Below are positions 1 to 11,651 of a stretch of DNA of 40,866 nt, piece by piece. Under the pieces are notes generated by a model, which was given only the letters and a program-made list of their open reading frames with translations, searched no databases and was not told where the DNA came from. The stretch is from Burkholderiales bacterium. GTDB taxonomy: Bacteria; Pseudomonadota; Gammaproteobacteria; Burkholderiales; Burkholderiaceae_C. The position numbers were made by a program, and so were the translations under genes. Location of the stretch: positions 1 through 40,866 of the forward strand of contig QBMB01000036.1 in assembly GCA_003241965.1 (NCBI GenBank), given 5' to 3'. Every line of letters begins with the position of its first letter. The stretch's first letter is position 1.

Positions 1-1
1 G

Positions 2-256
2 GGTGGGCTGATCCCGGGGACCTTGTTCGGTCTGGCGGTGGTCCTGGCGCCGGGGGATGACACGGTGTCCACCACCGTGGGCTGGATGCAGCAGCTTTCG
101 GCCCTGGGGCAGTTCATCGGCCCCCCCTTGGTGGCCTGGGTGGCCACGCAGGCTGGAGGTTGGCAATCCACCTGGTGGGTCACGGGCGCATCGTCGTTGT
201 TGGGCTTGATGCTGGCGGCGCGGCTCCAAGCTGCGTGGCGCAGTCGAACCCCATAA
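2..256 (+). CDS. MFS transporter, C-terminal fragment (5' end outside window)
   Basis: The reading frame is open from the window edge and ends at TAA (254-256), giving about 84 residues. They are hydrophobic and glycine-rich, with two membrane-spanning stretches and a short basic tail (AWRSRTP). The pattern (GWMQQLSALGQFIGPPL, then a helix ending in RLQAAWRS) fits helices 11 and 12 of a major facilitator superfamily permease. The substrate cannot be told from this fragment. The gene ends only 18 bases before the left boundary of the RAYT element. An internal TTG at 23 could be mistaken for a start, but the sequence upstream of it is equally membrane-like, so the gene is simply truncated by the window. 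Confidence 0.75.
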   Translation, partial: GGLIPGTLFGLAVVLAPGDDTVSTTVGWMQQLSALGQFIGPPLVAWVATQAGGWQSTWWVTGASSLLGLMLAARLQAAWRSRTP

Positions 257-274
257 TCGGCGTCCCCGCTCCCC

Positions 275-297
275 AATTGGGGGTCAGATTCCAATTT
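275..297 (+). repeat. Left inverted flank of the RAYT element
   Basis: This 23-base sequence contains GGGGTCAGATTCCAATTT and matches the complement of 1098-1119 apart from one extra G. It overlaps the perfect 12-base palindrome CCCCAATTGGGG at 271-282. It starts 18 bases after the MFS stop codon and ends 21 bases before the transposase ATG. Confidence 0.7.
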
Positions 298-318
298 CCG
301 CCATTCGCTCCAACCACC

Positions 319-1020
319 ATGGCCCGTCTGCCCCGCCTCACCGTTGCCGGATACCCCCACCACGTGATCCAGCGCGGCAACAACCGCCAAGCCATCGTCA
401 AGACCGACGCCGACCGTGAGGTGCTGCTCGACCTGCTGGGCGAAAACGCCAAAAAGCACCAGGTGGCCATCAACGCCTATGTGCTCATGGACAACCATTT
501 CCACCTGCTGCTCACACCCGAAACCGGGGATGGCGTGCCGTTGATGATGCAGGCGGTGGGTCGGCGCTATGTCCGCTATTTCAATGACAGGCACCAGCGC
601 ACCGGCACGCTCTGGGAAGGCCGGTACAAGTCGACCTTGATCCAGACGGATCGATACCTGTTGGCCTGCATGGCCTATCTGGACCTCAACCCGGTGCGCG
701 CCGGCATGGTGGCTGATCCCGGGCAGCACGCGTGGTCGAGTCACCGCCATTTCATGGGCCAGACCAACGACCGCCGCATCACACCCCATGCCTTGTACTG
801 GGCCCTGGGCAATACGCCCTTTGCCAGGGAGGCGGCGTACACCGAACTGGTGCGCGCGGGCTTGGCCATGGACGAGCAGAAGGCCATCACGCAGGCCACC
901 CTGCAAGGCTGGGCCTTGGGTGATGCCGATTTTGTCGACGAGCTGCAGAAGCGCACCCCGCGCCGCATCACCAAGGCGCGCGCCGGCCGGCCCACTGGGG
1001 CCGTAGAAAACAACGATTGA
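319..1020 (+). CDS. REP-associated tyrosine transposase (RAYT, Y1/HUH family)
   Basis: The protein has 233 residues from the ATG at 319; the open frame upstream lacks family similarity and overlaps the MFS gene. The N-terminus (MARLPRLTVAGYPHHVIQRGNN) is typical of the Y1_Tnp family, whose enzymes cut and join single-stranded DNA through a tyrosine. The metal-binding HUH motif is H60-F-H62 within DNHFHLLL. The family block GTLWEGRYKS follows. Y120 in AYLDLNPVRAG is the probable nucleophile, placed by analogy with E. coli TnpA-REP. The C-terminal third (from about residue 150) is less conserved and ends in a basic region. No frameshift or internal stop is present, so the gene looks intact. The likely function is binding and mobilising the flanking repeat sequences. 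Confidence 0.85.
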   Translation: MARLPRLTVAGYPHHVIQRGNNRQAIVKTDADREVLLDLLGENAKKHQVAINAYVLMDNHFHLLLTPETGDGVPLMMQAVGRRYVRYFNDRHQRTGTLWEGRYKSTLIQTDRYLLACMAYLDLNPVRAGMVADPGQHAWSSHRHFMGQTNDRRITPHALYWALGNTPFAREAAYTELVRAGLAMDEQKAITQATLQGWALGDADFVDELQKRTPRRITKARAGRPTGAVENND

Positions 1021-1033
1021 ATGCGCCGGTTAC

Positions 1034-1090
1034 GGGGCAGAATGCGCCCGAAAATGATCTGTCCCCAATATGTTTCAACTGAAAGTTGAA
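1034..1090. repeat. Palindrome cluster at the right edge of the RAYT element
   Basis: Two stem-loops lie between the transposase stop and the right flank. The first runs from GGGGCAGA (1034-1041) to TCTGTCCCC (1058-1066). Its arms are diverged relatives of the GGGGTCAGA core of the element's ends, facing each other as in a REP hairpin. The second is a perfect 7-base stem TTCAACT / AGTTGAA around the loop GAA (1074-1090). The first resembles an extra, degenerate recognition hairpin for the transposase; this is inference from sequence likeness. Confidence 0.5.
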
Positions 1091-1097
1091 GGCATTA

Positions 1098-1119
1098 AAT
1101 TGGAATCTGACCCCAATTA
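1098..1119 (-). repeat. Right inverted flank of the RAYT element
   Basis: The complement of this 22-base stretch reads AATTGGGG then TCAGATTCCAATTT, the same as the left flank at 275-297 less one G. It ends 6 bases before the -35 box proposed for gltB, so this boundary sets the upstream context of that promoter. Confidence 0.7.
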
Positions 1120-1125
1120 ATGGGC

Positions 1126-1154
1126 TTGGCATTGTTGTTGCAATGCAATATGCT
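1126..1154 (+). promoter_or_regulatory. Candidate sigma70 promoter of gltBD
   Basis: A -35 box TTGGCA (1126-1131, five of six consensus bases) is followed after 17 bases by TATGCT (1149-1154, four of six including the key first, second and last bases). Start of transcription would fall near 1161, giving a leader of about 44 bases before the gltB ATG. A 6-base inverted repeat GCATTG / CAATGC (1129-1134, 1141-1146) lies between the boxes and could be an operator. Confidence 0.55.
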
Positions 1155-1204
1155 CTTCAGTCCCACGTTTTAAATCAACGCCCCCGAACCGAGAAGGAAG
1201 CGCC

Positions 1205-5983
<4,779 letters not shown>

Positions 5984-6009
5984 GCCAACGTTATCGAAGG
6001 ACACGCATC

Positions 6010-7476
6010 ATGGGAAAAGTCACCGGCTTCATGGAATACGAGCGTCTGGAAGAGGGCTACAAGCCCGTGCCCGAGCGCCTGAAGCACTACAAGGAATTCG
6101 TCGTTGCACTGGATGACCAGCAGTCCAAAGTGCAGGCTGCGCGTTGCATGGACTGCGGCACGCCGTTCTGCAACAGCGGCTGCCCGGTCAACAACATCAT
6201 TCCGGACTTCAACGAACTCGTGTACCAAGGTGACTGGAAGAACGCCATCACCGTGCTGCACAGCACCAACAACTTCCCCGAGTTCACCGGCCGCATCTGC
6301 CCCGCACCCTGCGAGGCCGCTTGTACCCTGAACGTGAACGACGACGCCGTGGGCATCAAGTCGATCGAGCACGCGATCATCGATCGCGCCTGGGCCGAGG
6401 GCTGGGTGCAGCCGCAGCCGCCGCGCCACAAGACCGGCAAGACGGTGGCCGTGGTGGGCTCCGGCCCGGCCGGCATGGCCGCAGCCCAGCAGCTTGCTCG
6501 CGTCGGTCACAGCGTGACGCTGTTCGAGAAGAACGACCGCGTGGGCGGCCTGCTGCGCTACGGCATTCCCGACTTCAAGATGGAGAAGGCCCACATTGAC
6601 CGACGCGTGGCGCAGATGGAGGCCGAAGGCGTGGTGTTCCGCACCGGCGTGATGGTCGGCACCCTGCCCAAGGACAGCAAGGTCACCAACTGGGCCAAGG
6701 AAACCATTGCCCCCGAGCAACTGCAGAAAGACTTCGACGCCGTGCTGCTCACCGGAGGCTCAGAACAAAGCCGCGACCTGCCCGTGCCCGGCCGTGATCT
6801 GGACGGCATCCACTTCGCCATGGAGCTGCTGCCGCAGCAAAACAAGGTGAACGCCGGCGACAAGGTCAAGGGCCAGTTGCGCGCCGATGGCAAACACGTC
6901 ATCGTGATCGGCGGTGGCGACACCGGCTCCGACTGCGTGGGCACCAGCAACCGCCATGGCGCCGCCAGCGTGACGCAATTCGAGGTGATGCCCCAGCCGC
7001 CCGAGGAGGAAAACAAGCCCCTCGTGTGGCCCTACTGGCCGCTCAAGCTGCGCACCAGCTCCAGCCACGAAGAAGGCTGCGTGCGCGAGTTCGCCATTTC
7101 CACCAAGGAATTCATCGGCGAAAAGGGCAAGGTCACGGGCTTGACCACGGTGCATGTCGAGATGAAAGACGGCAAGCTGACAGAGATCGCCGGCACCGAA
7201 AAGACCTACAAGGCCGACCTGGTGCTGCTGGCCATGGGCTTTGTGAACCCGGTCGCCAGCATCCTCGATGGTTTCGGCGTGGACAAGGACGGACGTGGCA
7301 ACGCCAAGGCCACCACGGAATTCACCGGCGGCTACGCCACCAACGTGCCCAAAGTGTTCGCTGCCGGTGACATGCGCCGTGGCCAGAGCCTGGTGGTGTG
7401 GGCGATCCGTGAAGGCCGCCAAGCCGCGCGTTCGGTCGATGAATTCCTCATGGGCTTCTCCGATCTGCCACGCTGA
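6010..7476 (+). CDS. gltD: Glutamate synthase (NADPH) small subunit
   Basis: The small subunit oxidises NADPH on FAD and passes electrons through iron-sulfur clusters to GltB. The protein has 488 residues. Two cysteine groups near the N-terminus serve the 4Fe-4S clusters: C46, C49, C54, C58 ([13 protein letters not shown]) and C97, C101, C105 (CPAPCEAAC). The FAD Rossmann motif [15 protein letters not shown] begins near residue 148. A second dinucleotide fold, [13 protein letters not shown], begins near 298 for NADPH. The C-terminal block [20 protein letters not shown] is typical of the family. GAAGGACA before the ATG is the ribosome-binding site. The gene is followed by tandem hairpins that probably end the gltBD transcript. 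Confidence 0.97.
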   Translation: MGKVTGFMEYERLEEGYKPVPERLKHYKEFVVALDDQQSKVQAARCMDCGTPFCNSGCPVNNIIPDFNELVYQGDWKNAITVLHSTNNFPEFTGRICPAPCEAACTLNVNDDAVGIKSIEHAIIDRAWAEGWVQPQPPRHKTGKTVAVVGSGPAGMAAAQQLARVGHSVTLFEKNDRVGGLLRYGIPDFKMEKAHIDRRVAQMEAEGVVFRTGVMVGTLPKDSKVTNWAKETIAPEQLQKDFDAVLLTGGSEQSRDLPVPGRDLDGIHFAMELLPQQNKVNAGDKVKGQLRADGKHVIVIGGGDTGSDCVGTSNRHGAASVTQFEVMPQPPEEENKPLVWPYWPLKLRTSSSHEEGCVREFAISTKEFIGEKGKVTGLTTVHVEMKDGKLTEIAGTEKTYKADLVLLAMGFVNPVASILDGFGVDKDGRGNAKATTEFTGGYATNVPKVFAAGDMRRGQSLVVWAIREGRQAARSVDEFLMGFSDLPR

Positions 7477-7499
7477 CATCAAACGAAACACAACGGCGC

Positions 7500-7515
7500 T
7501 CGGGGTTTACCCCGA
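7500..7515 (+). other. Small hairpin downstream of gltD
   Basis: TCGGGG (7500-7505) pairs perfectly with CCCCGA (7510-7515) around the loop TTTA. There is no U-tract after it, so it is not a complete intrinsic terminator. It may block 3' exonucleases or act with the stronger hairpin 14 bases downstream. Confidence 0.45.
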
Positions 7516-7529
7516 ATCTCGTATCATCG

Positions 7530-7560
7530 AAAAACCGGGCACCCATTGCCCGGTTTTTGT
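7530..7560 (+). terminator. Intrinsic terminator-like hairpin between gltD and mlaF
   Basis: A perfect 12-base stem (AAAAACCGGGCA at 7530-7541 with TGCCCGGTTTTT at 7547-7558) closes a 5-base loop. The A-rich and T-rich sides give it a terminator shape in both directions. It ends 5 bases before the mlaF ATG, so it occupies the place of the mlaF ribosome-binding site. A possible -10 (TATCAT, 7522-7527) just upstream has no convincing -35. Confidence 0.75.
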
Positions 7561-7563
7561 TTG

Positions 7564-8400
7564 ATGCCCATCGAAAACGCTCCTCCCCTCGTCGAATTGC
7601 GCAACCTGACCTTCGGTTACGGTGACCGCGCCATCCTCGACAACGTCACGCTGACCGTGCCTCGCGGCAAGGTCACGGCGCTCATGGGCGCGTCTGGCGG
7701 TGGCAAAACCACGGTGCTGCGCCTGATCGGCGGCCAACTTCGCGCCCAGAAAGGTCAGACCCTGTTCGACGGGCAGGACATCACCGTCATGCGGGCCGAG
7801 GCCTTGTACGCGGCTCGCCGACGCATGGGCATGCTGTTCCAGTTCGGCGCCCTGTTCACCGACATGAGCGTGTTCGACAACGTCGCCTTCCCGTTGCACG
7901 AACACACAAAGCTGCCCGAAGCGCTGGTGCGCGACATCGTGCTCATGAAGCTCAATGCGGTGGGCCTGCGCGGTGCGCGCGACCTCATGCCCAGCGAACT
8001 CTCCGGTGGCATGGCGCGGCGCGTGGCACTGGCCCGCGCCATCGCGCTGGACCCCGAGCTCGTGATGTACGACGAACCCTTTGCCGGGCTGGACCCAATT
8101 TCTCTGGGCACCGCCGCCCGCCTGATTCGCCAGCTCAACGACGCCATGGGCCTGACCACCATCGTGGTCTCGCACGATCTGGACGAGACCTTCCACATCG
8201 CCGATCAGGTGATCGTGCTGGCCAACGGAAAAATAGCCGCCCAGGGCACACCCGACGAGGTGCGCAACAGCGAAGACCCGTTGGTCAAACAGTTCGTCAA
8301 CGCCTTGCCCGATGGCCCGGTGCGCTTTCATCACCCCGGCCCGAGCCTGGAAGAAGACTTCGGCAACGGACATCCTGGCCAGCACAAGGAGTCTGCATGA
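7564..8400 (+). CDS. mlaF: Phospholipid ABC transporter ATP-binding protein MlaF
   Basis: MlaF is the ATPase of the inner-membrane MlaFEDB complex, which moves phospholipid between the inner membrane and the periplasmic carrier MlaC to keep the outer leaflet of the outer membrane asymmetric. The protein has 278 residues. It has the Walker A motif GASGGGKT (42-49), the ABC signature LSGGMARR near 146, Walker B with catalytic glutamate (LVMYDEPF) near 168, and the switch histidine in VVSHDLDE. The ATG at 7564 was chosen because an upstream TTG in frame lies inside the terminator stem. No clear ribosome-binding site is visible. The stop overlaps the mlaE start as ATGA. Confidence 0.93.
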   Translation: MPIENAPPLVELRNLTFGYGDRAILDNVTLTVPRGKVTALMGASGGGKTTVLRLIGGQLRAQKGQTLFDGQDITVMRAEALYAARRRMGMLFQFGALFTDMSVFDNVAFPLHEHTKLPEALVRDIVLMKLNAVGLRGARDLMPSELSGGMARRVALARAIALDPELVMYDEPFAGLDPISLGTAARLIRQLNDAMGLTTIVVSHDLDETFHIADQVIVLANGKIAAQGTPDEVRNSEDPLVKQFVNALPDGPVRFHHPGPSLEEDFGNGHPGQHKESA

Positions 8401-9179
8401 CCACGGCCTGGCTCGCCCGCCTGGGTTTTGCAGTGCGCACCCAGATCACCGACATCGGCACCGCGACACGTCTGATGGGGCGCCTGCTGTGGTTGTTCGG
8501 TGCCACGCTGCGCCGCCCGGCGCTGCTGCGCGACCAGATCCATTTTCTGGGCAACCACTCGTTGGCCCTCATCGGCGTCTCGGGCCTGTTTGTGGGCTTC
8601 GTGCTCGGCCTGCAGGGTTACTACACGCTGCGCATCTACGGCGCCACCGAGGCGCTGGGCGTGTTGGTCACGCTGTCGCTGGTGCGCGAACTCGGCCCCG
8701 TGATCACGGCGCTGCTGTTTGCCGGTCGCGCCGGCACCTCGCTCACCGCCGAGATCGGCCTCATGAAAGCGGGTGAGCAGCTCAGCGCCATGGAAATGAT
8801 GGCGGTGGACCCGGTGCGCCGCGTGCTCGCCCCGCGTTTCTGGGCCGGCGTCATCGTCATGCCCCTGCTGGCGGGCATTTTCAGCGCGGTAGGCGTCATC
8901 GGCGGCTGGGTGGTGGGCGTGCTCATGCTCGGCCTGGACGGCGGCGCCTTCTGGAGCCAGATGCAGGGCGGCGTGGATGTGTGGGCCGATGTGGGCAACG
9001 GCGTCATCAAGAGTGTGGTGTTTGGCTTTGCCGTGACCTTCGTCGCCCTGTTGCAGGGTTACAGCGCACACCCCACGCCCGAAGGCGTTTCGCGCGCCAC
9101 CACCCGCACCGTGGTGGTGGCCTCGCTGGCCGTGCTGGCCCTGGACTTTCTCCTCACCGCCACGATGTTCAGCATCTGA
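8397..9179 (+). CDS. mlaE: Phospholipid ABC transporter permease MlaE
   Basis: This 260-residue integral membrane protein is the permease of the Mla complex (MlaE/DUF140 family). It has five to six hydrophobic segments. The family's conserved core is [19 protein letters not shown] followed by [18 protein letters not shown], around residues 98-135; this part contacts MlaF. The start codon overlaps the mlaF stop (ATGA), so translation is probably coupled. mlaD follows after 27 bases with the ribosome-binding site CGGAGATCACC. Confidence 0.95.
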   Translation: MTTAWLARLGFAVRTQITDIGTATRLMGRLLWLFGATLRRPALLRDQIHFLGNHSLALIGVSGLFVGFVLGLQGYYTLRIYGATEALGVLVTLSLVRELGPVITALLFAGRAGTSLTAEIGLMKAGEQLSAMEMMAVDPVRRVLAPRFWAGVIVMPLLAGIFSAVGVIGGWVVGVLMLGLDGGAFWSQMQGGVDVWADVGNGVIKSVVFGFAVTFVALLQGYSAHPTPEGVSRATTRTVVVASLAVLALDFLLTATMFSI

Positions 9180-9206
9180 GGCCACAACCTTTCAGCGGAG
9201 ATCACC

Positions 9207-9686
9207 ATGCAAACTTCCAAAAACGACATCTGGGTGGGCCTGTTCGTGCTGCTCGGCGCACTGGCCATCCTGTTCCTGGCCCTGCAGTCGGCCAACCTGC
9301 TGAGCCTGAACTTCGAGAAGACCTACCAGGTGGTGGGACGGTTCGACAACGCCGGCGGCGTCAAACCCAAGGCCGCGGTGCGAAGCGCGGGCGTGGTGGT
9401 CGGTCGGGTGGAGTCCATCACCTTCGATGACAAGACCTTCCAGGCCAACATCACCCTGGCACTGGAATCGCGCTACGCCTTCCCCAAAGACAGTTCGCTC
9501 AAGATCCTCACCAGTGGGCTGTTGGGCGAGCAGTACATCGGCATCGAGCCCGGCGGGGCCCTGGAAAACATCACGGCCGGCGCCGTGATCACCCAGACGC
9601 AATCGGCGGTGATCCTGGAAAACCTGATCAGCCAGTTTCTGTTCAGCAAAGCCGCCGACAGCGGCGATGCGAAGCCCGCCGAGTAG
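9207..9686 (+). CDS. mlaD: Phospholipid-binding MCE-domain protein MlaD
   Basis: MlaD is anchored in the inner membrane by one helix and forms a periplasmic hexameric ring through which lipids pass. The 159-residue protein starts MQTSKNDIWVGLFVLLG, has one membrane segment (about residues 8-28), then a single MCE domain (about 38-120) with GGVKPKAAVRSAGVVVGRV and the conserved LTSGLLGEQYIGI. Length is normal for a one-domain MlaD. It lies between mlaE and mlaA in the same direction, 90 bases before mlaA. Confidence 0.95.
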   Translation: MQTSKNDIWVGLFVLLGALAILFLALQSANLLSLNFEKTYQVVGRFDNAGGVKPKAAVRSAGVVVGRVESITFDDKTFQANITLALESRYAFPKDSSLKILTSGLLGEQYIGIEPGGALENITAGAVITQTQSAVILENLISQFLFSKAADSGDAKPAE

Positions 9687-9776
9687 GCCCAACAGGGTTT
9701 TTGGCGGAGCGCACAGACAAGACACGGCAACCTGACAAAAATGCAGGTGGCACAAGCAACATCGATAGGGTTCAAG

Positions 9777-10514
9777 ATGAAAGATATGTTCAACAGGACC
9801 AGCCGGTCCATCGGTCTGTTGGCTGGCGGCATGGCGTTGGCCGTGCTGACTGGGTGCGCCACCGGCCCGGACGCCAACCCGCGTGATCCGCTCGAGCCGT
9901 TCAACCGCGGTGTGTACAGCTTCAACGACGCGGTGGACACGGCGGTGCTCAAGCCGGTGGCCACCGTGTACCAGGACGTCACGCCCAGCCCGGTGCAGAC
10001 CGGCGTGAACAACTTCTTCAGCAACCTCGGTGACCTGTGGTCGGCGGCCAATGCCGGTTTGCAATTGCGCCCGCGCGAAGCCACCGAAAACCTGATGCGT
10101 TTCAGCGTCAACACCGTGTTTGGTCTGGCCGGCCTGCTCGATATCGCCACCGAAGCCGGCATTCCCCGCACCCGCCTGGACTTCGGCCAGACCCTGGGCC
10201 GCTGGGGTGCACCGTCCGGTGCCTATCTGGTGCTGCCGATCTTCGGGCCTTCGTCGGTGCGGGACGGCACGGGCCTGGTGGTCGACATGAGTGTGGACCC
10301 GGTCTCAGGCCTCAACGATGTGCCGGCCCGCAACTCGCTCACCGCGCTGCGCGTGGTCGACACCCGGGCCGGTTTGTTGCGCGCCTCTTCGCTGCTGGAA
10401 GACGCTGCGCTCGACAAATACAGCTTCACCCGCGATCTGTACCTCAACCGCCGCCAAAGCCAGATCGACAACATGATCGACAAAGGCATCGGCCTGGGCG
10501 ACGGCTCGAAGTAA
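9777..10514 (+). CDS. mlaA: Outer-membrane lipoprotein MlaA (VacJ)
   Basis: MlaA sits in the inner leaflet of the outer membrane and removes misplaced phospholipids from the outer leaflet, handing them to MlaC. The protein has 245 residues from the ATG at 9777. The signal peptide ends in the lipobox LTGC, with lipidated C27. The family blocks DPLEPFNRGVYSFND and RTRLDFGQTLGRWGAPSGAY are clear. An upstream ATG at 9741 in the same frame would add 12 residues to the signal peptide; 9777 is preferred because AGGG lies 6 bases before it and a basic N-terminus follows. In E. coli mlaA is far from the mla operon; here it is between mlaD and mlaC. Confidence 0.93.
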   Translation: MKDMFNRTSRSIGLLAGGMALAVLTGCATGPDANPRDPLEPFNRGVYSFNDAVDTAVLKPVATVYQDVTPSPVQTGVNNFFSNLGDLWSAANAGLQLRPREATENLMRFSVNTVFGLAGLLDIATEAGIPRTRLDFGQTLGRWGAPSGAYLVLPIFGPSSVRDGTGLVVDMSVDPVSGLNDVPARNSLTALRVVDTRAGLLRASSLLEDAALDKYSFTRDLYLNRRQSQIDNMIDKGIGLGDGSK

Positions 10515-10522
10515 ACCGCCGA

Positions 10523-10564
10523 TACGAATCGCAACGAATGAAGTGGAACTGCTTCATATTCGTA
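10523..10564 (+). other. Inverted-repeat structure in the mlaA-mlaC spacer
   Basis: The 114-base spacer holds an outer inverted repeat TACGAAT / ATTCGTA (10523-10529, 10558-10564) and an inner one TGAAG / CTTCA (10539-10543, 10552-10556), which can form a long imperfect stem-loop. It has no T-run, so it is not a simple terminator. An RNA-processing or stability element is possible. Confidence 0.4.
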
Positions 10565-10628
10565 CCGCTCTGATGAACTACGCTGCGCTCTCTGCAGTTG
10601 GGCCCATAGCCCCGAAAGGAAGAACCTC

Positions 10629-11255
10629 ATGATGAAACGCCGCTCCTGGCTCACCGCCCTCGTGATCACCGCCGCCGGTGTGATGTCCGTGCCTGCCATG
10701 GCACAAGACGAAGCACCCGATGCCCTGGTCAAGCGCATTTCCAGCGACGTGCTCGCCTCCGTGAAGGCCGATCCCGCCATTCAGGCCGGTGATGTGAACC
10801 GCATCGTGGCACTGGTCGATACCAAGATCCTGCCCAGCGTCAACTTCACCCGCATGACCTCCTCGGCAGTGGGCCGCTTCTGGCGCCAGGCCACGCCCGA
10901 GCAGCAGAAGCAGCTGCAGGACGAGTTCAAGATCCTGCTGGTGCGCACCTACTCGGGCGCGCTCGGTGAGGTGAAAGACCAGACTGTGACCTTCAAGCCG
11001 ATGCGTTCCAAGCCTGAAGACACCGAGGTGGTGGTGCGTTCCGAAGTGCGCGGCAAGGGCGAGCCGATCCAGCTCGACTACCGCATGGAAAAGAGCGCCG
11101 GCGGATGGAAGATCTATGACATCAACGTGCTCGGTGTGTGGCTGGTGGAAACCTACCGCACCCAGTTTGCGCAGGAGATCAACGCCAAAGGCATTGATGG
11201 CCTGATTGCGTCGCTGGTGCAGCGCAACAAGTCCAACGTTGCCAAGACCAGCTGA
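10629..11255 (+). CDS. mlaC: Periplasmic phospholipid carrier MlaC
   Basis: MlaC is the soluble carrier between MlaA in the outer membrane and MlaFEDB in the inner membrane. The protein has 208 residues with a cleavable signal peptide (MMKRRSWLTALVITAAG..., probable cleavage after AMA near residue 25). The mature part contains the family features LPSVNFTRMTSSAVGRFWRQA and WKIYDINVLGVWLVETYRTQF, which mark the Tol-like lipid-binding MlaC fold. The ribosome-binding site GAAAGGAAG lies 7-8 bases before the first of two adjacent ATG codons (10629, 10632). mlaB begins 4 bases after its stop. Confidence 0.95.
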   Translation: MMKRRSWLTALVITAAGVMSVPAMAQDEAPDALVKRISSDVLASVKADPAIQAGDVNRIVALVDTKILPSVNFTRMTSSAVGRFWRQATPEQQKQLQDEFKILLVRTYSGALGEVKDQTVTFKPMRSKPEDTEVVVRSEVRGKGEPIQLDYRMEKSAGGWKIYDINVLGVWLVETYRTQFAQEINAKGIDGLIASLVQRNKSNVAKTS

Positions 11256-11259
11256 TCCC

Positions 11260-11556
11260 GTGACGAGCGCCCTGTCCACGGCCGATGAGGCCGCCGCCCT
11301 CCCGGAGCAGGTCACGCTGGCAGACGCCGGCAAGACCCTGATGGCGCTGAAGCATGCGCTCACGCAGCAAGCGGGCCCGGTGGTCATGCTGGACGCCGGC
11401 CCGCTGCGTGTGTTTGATTCTTCGGCCGTGGCGGTGCTGCTGGAGTTGCGGCGCCAGTTGCTGGCCGAGGGCAAGACCTTGCAGGTGCACAACTGGCCGC
11501 GCCGACTCGAGGCCCTCATGGGTCTGTACGGCGTGGGCGAGCTGCTCGCTCCCTGA
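11260..11556 (+). CDS. mlaB: STAS-domain protein MlaB
   Basis: MlaB binds MlaF and is needed for assembly and activity of the ATPase. This 98-residue protein is a single STAS domain: VVMLDAGPLRVFDSSAVAVLLELRR has the conserved D-S-S phosphorylation-site loop, and the following HNWPRRLEALMGLYGV is the usual last helix. The start is taken as the GTG at 11260, 4 bases after the mlaC stop; extending upstream would overlap mlaC with unrelated sequence. Close spacing implies coupling to mlaC. Confidence 0.88.
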   Translation: MTSALSTADEAAALPEQVTLADAGKTLMALKHALTQQAGPVVMLDAGPLRVFDSSAVAVLLELRRQLLAEGKTLQVHNWPRRLEALMGLYGVGELLAP

Positions 11557-11597
11557 GCGGGTCTGGCGCTTACCCGGCGCCGGGCCTTGCCCCGCTC
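11555..11597 (+). other. Stem-loop overlapping the mlaB stop codon
   Basis: GAGCGGG (11555-11561) pairs perfectly with CCCGCTC (11591-11597). Between them is the perfect 12-base palindrome CCCGGCGCCGGG (11573-11584). The structure could mark the end of the mla transcript, but no T-run follows, so intrinsic termination is unproven. Confidence 0.45.
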
Positions 11598-11621
11598 GCC
11601 GTGCGGACACCCCACCGGGCA

Positions 11622-11627
11622 TAAAAT
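11622..11627 (+). promoter_or_regulatory. Candidate -10 box before the ABC exporter genes
   Basis: TAAAAT (11622-11627) is followed by ACGCGGTT, a GC-rich discriminator. It lies 24 bases before the first candidate start codon. No good -35 box is seen 16-18 bases upstream. A nearly identical string occurs before secA (34302). Confidence 0.4.
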
Positions 11628-11651
11628 ACGCGGTTCCCCAACCGCTGCCAG

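Larger units (their letters stand above)
275..1119 (+). mobile_element. RAYT-type single-gene element bounded by inverted sequences
   Basis: A HUH transposase gene lies between two near-identical sequences in inverted orientation: 275-297 on the plus strand and the complement of 1098-1119. Both read AATTGGGG, then TCAGATTCCAATTT, towards the gene; the left copy has one extra G. The arrangement matches REP-associated tyrosine transposases, which sit between inverted copies of their recognition sequence. The element lies between the end of the MFS gene and the gltB promoter and breaks neither gene. Whether it is still mobile cannot be judged from one copy. Confidence 0.65.

Noticed and set aside
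9741-9776. Alternative earlier start for mlaA
   Set aside because: It adds 12 residues before a normal lipoprotein signal and has no ribosome-binding site. It is kept only as a lower-probability option.
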